Program-made: the position numbers and the translations under genes
Notes under the pieces: model-generated
The model's input: the letters and a program-made list of their open reading frames with translations, nothing else
The model's database searches: none
What the model was told of the DNA's origin: nothing
Assembly (NCBI RefSeq): GCF_018130695.1
Contig: NZ_JAFCJX010000004.1
Span: 62,001-126,000 of the forward strand
Length of the DNA: 64,000 nucleotides
Source: Bradyrhizobium jicamae
GTDB lineage: Bacteria > Pseudomonadota > Alphaproteobacteria > Rhizobiales > Xanthobacteraceae
Direction: 5' to 3'
Shown: one piece after another, positions 61,043 through 64,000 of the stretch
Layout of the letters: every line of letters begins with the position of its first letter
How positions within the stretch are numbered: position 1 is the first letter of the stretch

Positions 61043-63354
61043 ACTGGATCGGACGATCGCTGCCGCGGCTGGAGGATCCGTCTCTGCTCCGAGGCCATGG
61101 CAGCTACGTCGCCGACCGCATCGGCAAGGCCGCTTCCGTCCGCTTCGTGCGCAGCCCGTTGGCCAGCGGCGCGATCACCGGTATCGAGATTCCACCGGGA
61201 GCAACGGTGTTCACAGGCCGTGACCTGTCCGACGTGAAGCCGATCCAGCCGATCCTGCATCGTCCGGACTACATCGCGATCGGCCAGCCGGTGCTGCCGG
61301 TCGACCGCGTCGCCTTCTGCGGACAGGCCATCGCCGTGGTCGTCGCCGAAGATGCTGCGCTCGCCGAGGATATCGCCGACCAGGTCTTCGTCGACATCGA
61401 CACCACGGACGCCATCGTTGACCTCGACACCGCGCTCGCGCCCGGTGCTGCGCCGGTCCATCCCGAGGCGCCGTCGAACGTGCTTGTCGAAGGACGCATG
61501 AGGACGGCCGGCTTCGACCGGGCCTTTGCGGATGCAGCCGAGATCGTCGCGCTGGACCTGCGGTCACATCGGCAATCCGCAGCGCCGATGGAAGGCCGTG
61601 GGGGACTGGCCGAATATGACGGCGTCTCGGGGCGCGTGACGCTCACCGCGTCGGTCCAGATGCCGCATATGTTGCGCACGGGGATCGCCGATGCGCTCGG
61701 GATGCCGGAGTCGGAGCTGCGCGTGATCGCACCGGACGTCGGCGGCGGCTTCGGCCAGAAGATGTCGCTGTTCCCGGAATACATCGTGCTGGTCTGGCTC
61801 GCGCGAAAACTGAAACGCAGTGTCGCATGGATCGAGGATCGCCGCGAGAACTTCACCGCCTCCGCCCATGGCCGCGATCAGGCCTTCAGCCTGCGCGGCG
61901 CCTTCGCGAAAGACGGCAGGCTGCTCGGGTTGGAGGCCGATCTGCGCTCCAATGTCGGGGCGTTCTCCTGCTATCCCGTCACCTGCGGCGTCGAGCCATT
62001 GATGGCGCTGGCTGAGTTGCCGGGCCCTTACGATCTTGGCGAATACGGTGTTCGTTCACGCGGTGTCACCACCAACACCTGCATGATGGCGCCGTATCGC
62101 GGCGTGTCGCGACCGATGCTGACCTTCTCCATGGAGCGTCTGATGGAGGTGGCGGCAAAACGCCTCGGCATCGATGCGGTCGAGATCAGACGGCGTAATC
62201 TGATCGGCACGTTTCCGCACCGCTCGCCGACCGGCCTCGTCTATGACGAGGGCAGCTATCTGCAGGCGATGGAGACGGCCGTCAAAGCCATCAACCTTCC
62301 GGCGTTTCGGGCGCGGCAGACCGCGCTGCGCAAGCGCAACCGCCATCTCGGCGTCGGCCTCTCGGTGTTCAGCGAGCGTACCGGATACGGCACGCCGGCC
62401 TACGCCGCGCGCGGCATGGACATCGTTCCCGGCTATGAGATCGTCGATTGCACGATGGATCCGTCGGGGAACGTCGTGCTGCGCATCGGGTCCTCGCCGC
62501 ATGGCCAGGGCTTGAAGACCAGCCTTGCCCAGCTTGTAGGGGATGAATTGGGCATCGAGCCGCAGCGGATCAGGGTCGTCTCCGGTGACACGGATGCCAC
62601 GCCCTATGGCTGGGGCACTTTCGCCAGCCGCTCGATGGTGATCGCCGGCGGTGCATCCAAGCTTGCCGCGGGACAGGTCGCCGGCAAGCTCAAGGCGATC
62701 GCCGCGCATCTGATGGAAGCAAGCCCCGACGACATCACGCTGGAGAACGGCCTCGCCCGCGTCAGCAATTCCAACCGGACGACGGAGATCGGCGCCTTGG
62801 CACGCGCAGCCTATCACCAGAGCCACAAGTTCAAAGGACTGTCGCCGGGGCTGCATGAAAGCGCCGTCTACGATCCCGGCGGGACCTTCTCGAACGCCTG
62901 CCACGTCGCCATCGTCGAGGTCGATATCGAGACCGGCGGCGTCAGGATCGAACGCTTCCTGGTGGTCGAGGATGCCGGTGTCCTGATCAACCCGATGATC
63001 GTCGACGGGCAGATCGCCGGCGGCGTCGCGCAGGGGATTGCCAACGCGCTGTTCGAGGAGATGATCTACGACGAGAACGGCAATCTGCTGACGGCGTCGT
63101 TCGCGGACTATTTGCTGCCAACCTCGGCGGAGATCCCGGAGATCGAGATCACCCATATGGAGACGGTGTCGCCCGAAAGCGTCACCAAGGCCAAGGGCGT
63201 CGGCGAAGGCGGCGCGATCGGTGCGCCGGCTGCGGTCGTCAACGCGATCGTCGACGCGCTGTCGCCGTTCGGTATCGAGCTGTTCGAATTGCCGGCGACA
63301 CCGCAACGGATTCGCGAGCAGCTCCGCAAGGCGGGAGTATCGGTCCATGGCTAG
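61039..63354 (+). CDS. Molybdenum hydroxylase large subunit (CoxL/XdhA-like), set 2
   Basis: The 771-residue protein has [33 protein letters not shown], the loop PYRGVSRP, SSPHGQGLKTS and the catalytic glutamate in GVGEGGAIGAP. The PYRGVSRP loop again excludes form I CO dehydrogenase. It is more compact than the set 1 subunit and lacks its extra insertion near residue 630. Both ends overlap neighbouring genes, so the set is one coupled operon. Confidence 0.9.
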   Translation: MNWIGRSLPRLEDPSLLRGHGSYVADRIGKAASVRFVRSPLASGAITGIEIPPGATVFTGRDLSDVKPIQPILHRPDYIAIGQPVLPVDRVAFCGQAIAVVVAEDAALAEDIADQVFVDIDTTDAIVDLDTALAPGAAPVHPEAPSNVLVEGRMRTAGFDRAFADAAEIVALDLRSHRQSAAPMEGRGGLAEYDGVSGRVTLTASVQMPHMLRTGIADALGMPESELRVIAPDVGGGFGQKMSLFPEYIVLVWLARKLKRSVAWIEDRRENFTASAHGRDQAFSLRGAFAKDGRLLGLEADLRSNVGAFSCYPVTCGVEPLMALAELPGPYDLGEYGVRSRGVTTNTCMMAPYRGVSRPMLTFSMERLMEVAAKRLGIDAVEIRRRNLIGTFPHRSPTGLVYDEGSYLQAMETAVKAINLPAFRARQTALRKRNRHLGVGLSVFSERTGYGTPAYAARGMDIVPGYEIVDCTMDPSGNVVLRIGSSPHGQGLKTSLAQLVGDELGIEPQRIRVVSGDTDATPYGWGTFASRSMVIAGGASKLAAGQVAGKLKAIAAHLMEASPDDITLENGLARVSNSNRTTEIGALARAAYHQSHKFKGLSPGLHESAVYDPGGTFSNACHVAIVEVDIETGGVRIERFLVVEDAGVLINPMIVDGQIAGGVAQGIANALFEEMIYDENGNLLTASFADYLLPTSAEIPEIEITHMETVSPESVTKAKGVGEGGAIGAPAAVVNAIVDALSPFGIELFELPATPQRIREQLRKAGVSVHG

Positions 63355-63835
63355 CAAGCGCGACGTCAATCTCACCATCAACGGCGCGTCCCACGCGGTC
63401 TCGATCGAGCCGCGCCGGACGCTGGCCGACGTGCTGCGCGACGATTGCGGGTTGACCGGCACCCATCTCGGCTGCGAGCACGGTGTCTGCGGCGCCTGTA
63501 CCGTGCTGGTCGACGGCAGGCCGGTCCGGTCCTGCCTGATGTTCGGCGTGCAGGCCGAGGGCAAGACAATCCGTACCGTCGAGGGGCTCGCCGACGGCGA
63601 CACGCTGCATCCGCTGCAGCAGGCGTTTTGGGAAAACCATGGACTGCAATGCGGCTTCTGCACGCCCGGCTTCCTGATGCTCGCCGCCGGCGCGCTGGAG
63701 GAAAACCCTGAGATGTCCGACAACGAGATCAAGGACGTGCTGTCCTCGAACCTGTGCCGCTGCACCGGCTATCAGAACATCGTCAAGGCGGTGCGGATCG
63801 CGGCGCGCGAATTGCGGGCGAGACCGCGGGCATGA
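63347..63835 (+). CDS. Molybdenum hydroxylase [2Fe-2S] subunit (CoxS-like), set 2
   Basis: The 162-residue protein has CEHGVCGACTVLVDG, CGFCTPGF and LCRCTGY, holding two [2Fe-2S] clusters. ATG 63347 overlaps the large-subunit gene by eight bases. Its stop overlaps the start of the next large-subunit gene by four bases. Confidence 0.9.
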   Translation: MASKRDVNLTINGASHAVSIEPRRTLADVLRDDCGLTGTHLGCEHGVCGACTVLVDGRPVRSCLMFGVQAEGKTIRTVEGLADGDTLHPLQQAFWENHGLQCGFCTPGFLMLAAGALEENPEMSDNEIKDVLSSNLCRCTGYQNIVKAVRIAARELRARPRA

Positions 63836-64000
63836 GCCATATCGGCCGGTCGCTCCGGCGCATCGAGGATCGTCCACTGCTGCGCGGGGCCGGCGCGTTC
63901 GCGGCCGATTGCAATGCCCGTGACCAGCTCCACATGCGCGTCGTGCGTTCGCCGGTCGCGTTCGGGCGGATTCTCGGGATCGAGACCGCGGAGGCCTGCG
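63832..64000 (+). CDS. Molybdenum hydroxylase large subunit, N-terminal part (cut by window edge)
   Basis: The ATG at 63832 overlaps the small-subunit stop (ATGA), and the frame stays open to the right edge, 56 residues. SHIGRSLRRIEDRPLLRGAGAFAAD and VVRSPVAFGRI match the N-terminus of CoxL-type subunits and resemble that of set 2. It is thus a second large subunit in the same operon. Length and active-site loop are not visible. Confidence 0.82.
   Translation, partial: MSHIGRSLRRIEDRPLLRGAGAFAADCNARDQLHMRVVRSPVAFGRILGIETAEAC

Noticed and set aside
1..64000. CRISPR arrays, tRNA/rRNA genes, insertion sequences, phage or plasmid genes
   Set aside because: I looked for regularly spaced repeats, cloverleaf arms, transposase-like frames and terminal repeats and found none that stand up.

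Overview
The window is GC-rich DNA from an alphaproteobacterium, most likely a Bradyrhizobium-like soil or root-associated rhizobial organism. This is inferred from codon and base style, from the density of catabolic operons each carrying its own ABC importer and regulator, and from the repeated CoxMSL-type molybdenum hydroxylases. It contains 59 protein genes, of which the first and last are cut by the window edges. I see no rRNA, tRNA, CRISPR array, insertion sequence, phage gene or plasmid function. The window reads as a string of small-molecule uptake and degradation modules.

Region 1 (1-9.7 kb, minus strand) is one long probable operon. It holds a branched-chain-amino-acid-type ABC importer (LivG, LivF, LivH, LivM, binding protein) followed by PxpA, a biotin carrier protein, a biotin carboxylase, PxpB and PxpC. 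This is a 5-oxoprolinase/lactam hydrolase set carrying its own biotin-carboxylation parts. A divergent LysR gene lies at its head and the start of an AraC-type gene lies beyond its end.

Region 2 (10.7-37.8 kb) looks like one catabolic regulon. It comprises an oligopeptide-type binding protein and a serine beta-lactamase-fold hydrolase; a LuxR-type regulator; gamma-glutamyltransferase; an AraC/EutR-like regulator; an outer-membrane SphA-like protein; and a long operon of amidohydrolase, COG0523 GTPase, a complete Liv-type ABC importer, amidase, periplasmic copper amine oxidase and a tiny secreted cysteine protein. These are followed by divergent operons encoding a Tm-1-like protein, a HAD hydrolase and an aminotransferase on one side, and an aldehyde dehydrogenase, a second aminotransferase and two SDRs on the other. 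Five intergenic copies of the directional dyad TCCACC-N4-GGTKGATTG mark five of these promoters. I infer that the region imports and breaks down an amide-linked or gamma-glutamylated amine through amine, aldehyde and acid.

Region 3 (37.9-46.9 kb) is a sugar or polyol module. A LysR gene is divergent from an SDR and a two-subunit transketolase. Converging on these is a CUT1 ABC importer (binding protein, two permeases, MalK-type ATPase) with an SMP-30 lactonase.

Region 4 (47.3-64 kb) looks like an N-heterocycle or nucleobase module. It holds a cytosine-deaminase-like amidohydrolase, an isopenicillin-N-synthase-type dioxygenase, an alpha/beta hydrolase, a first molybdenum hydroxylase (medium, small, large subunits), a BMP-type nucleoside ABC importer on the opposite strand, an isochorismatase-fold amidase, a second molybdenum hydroxylase (medium, large, small), and the start of a third large subunit at the right edge.

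The observations most worth following are the five-copy dyad regulon, the biotin-equipped Pxp operon, the cysteine protein coupled to the copper amine oxidase, the structured leader of the BMP gene and the altered metal site of the deaminase homologue.
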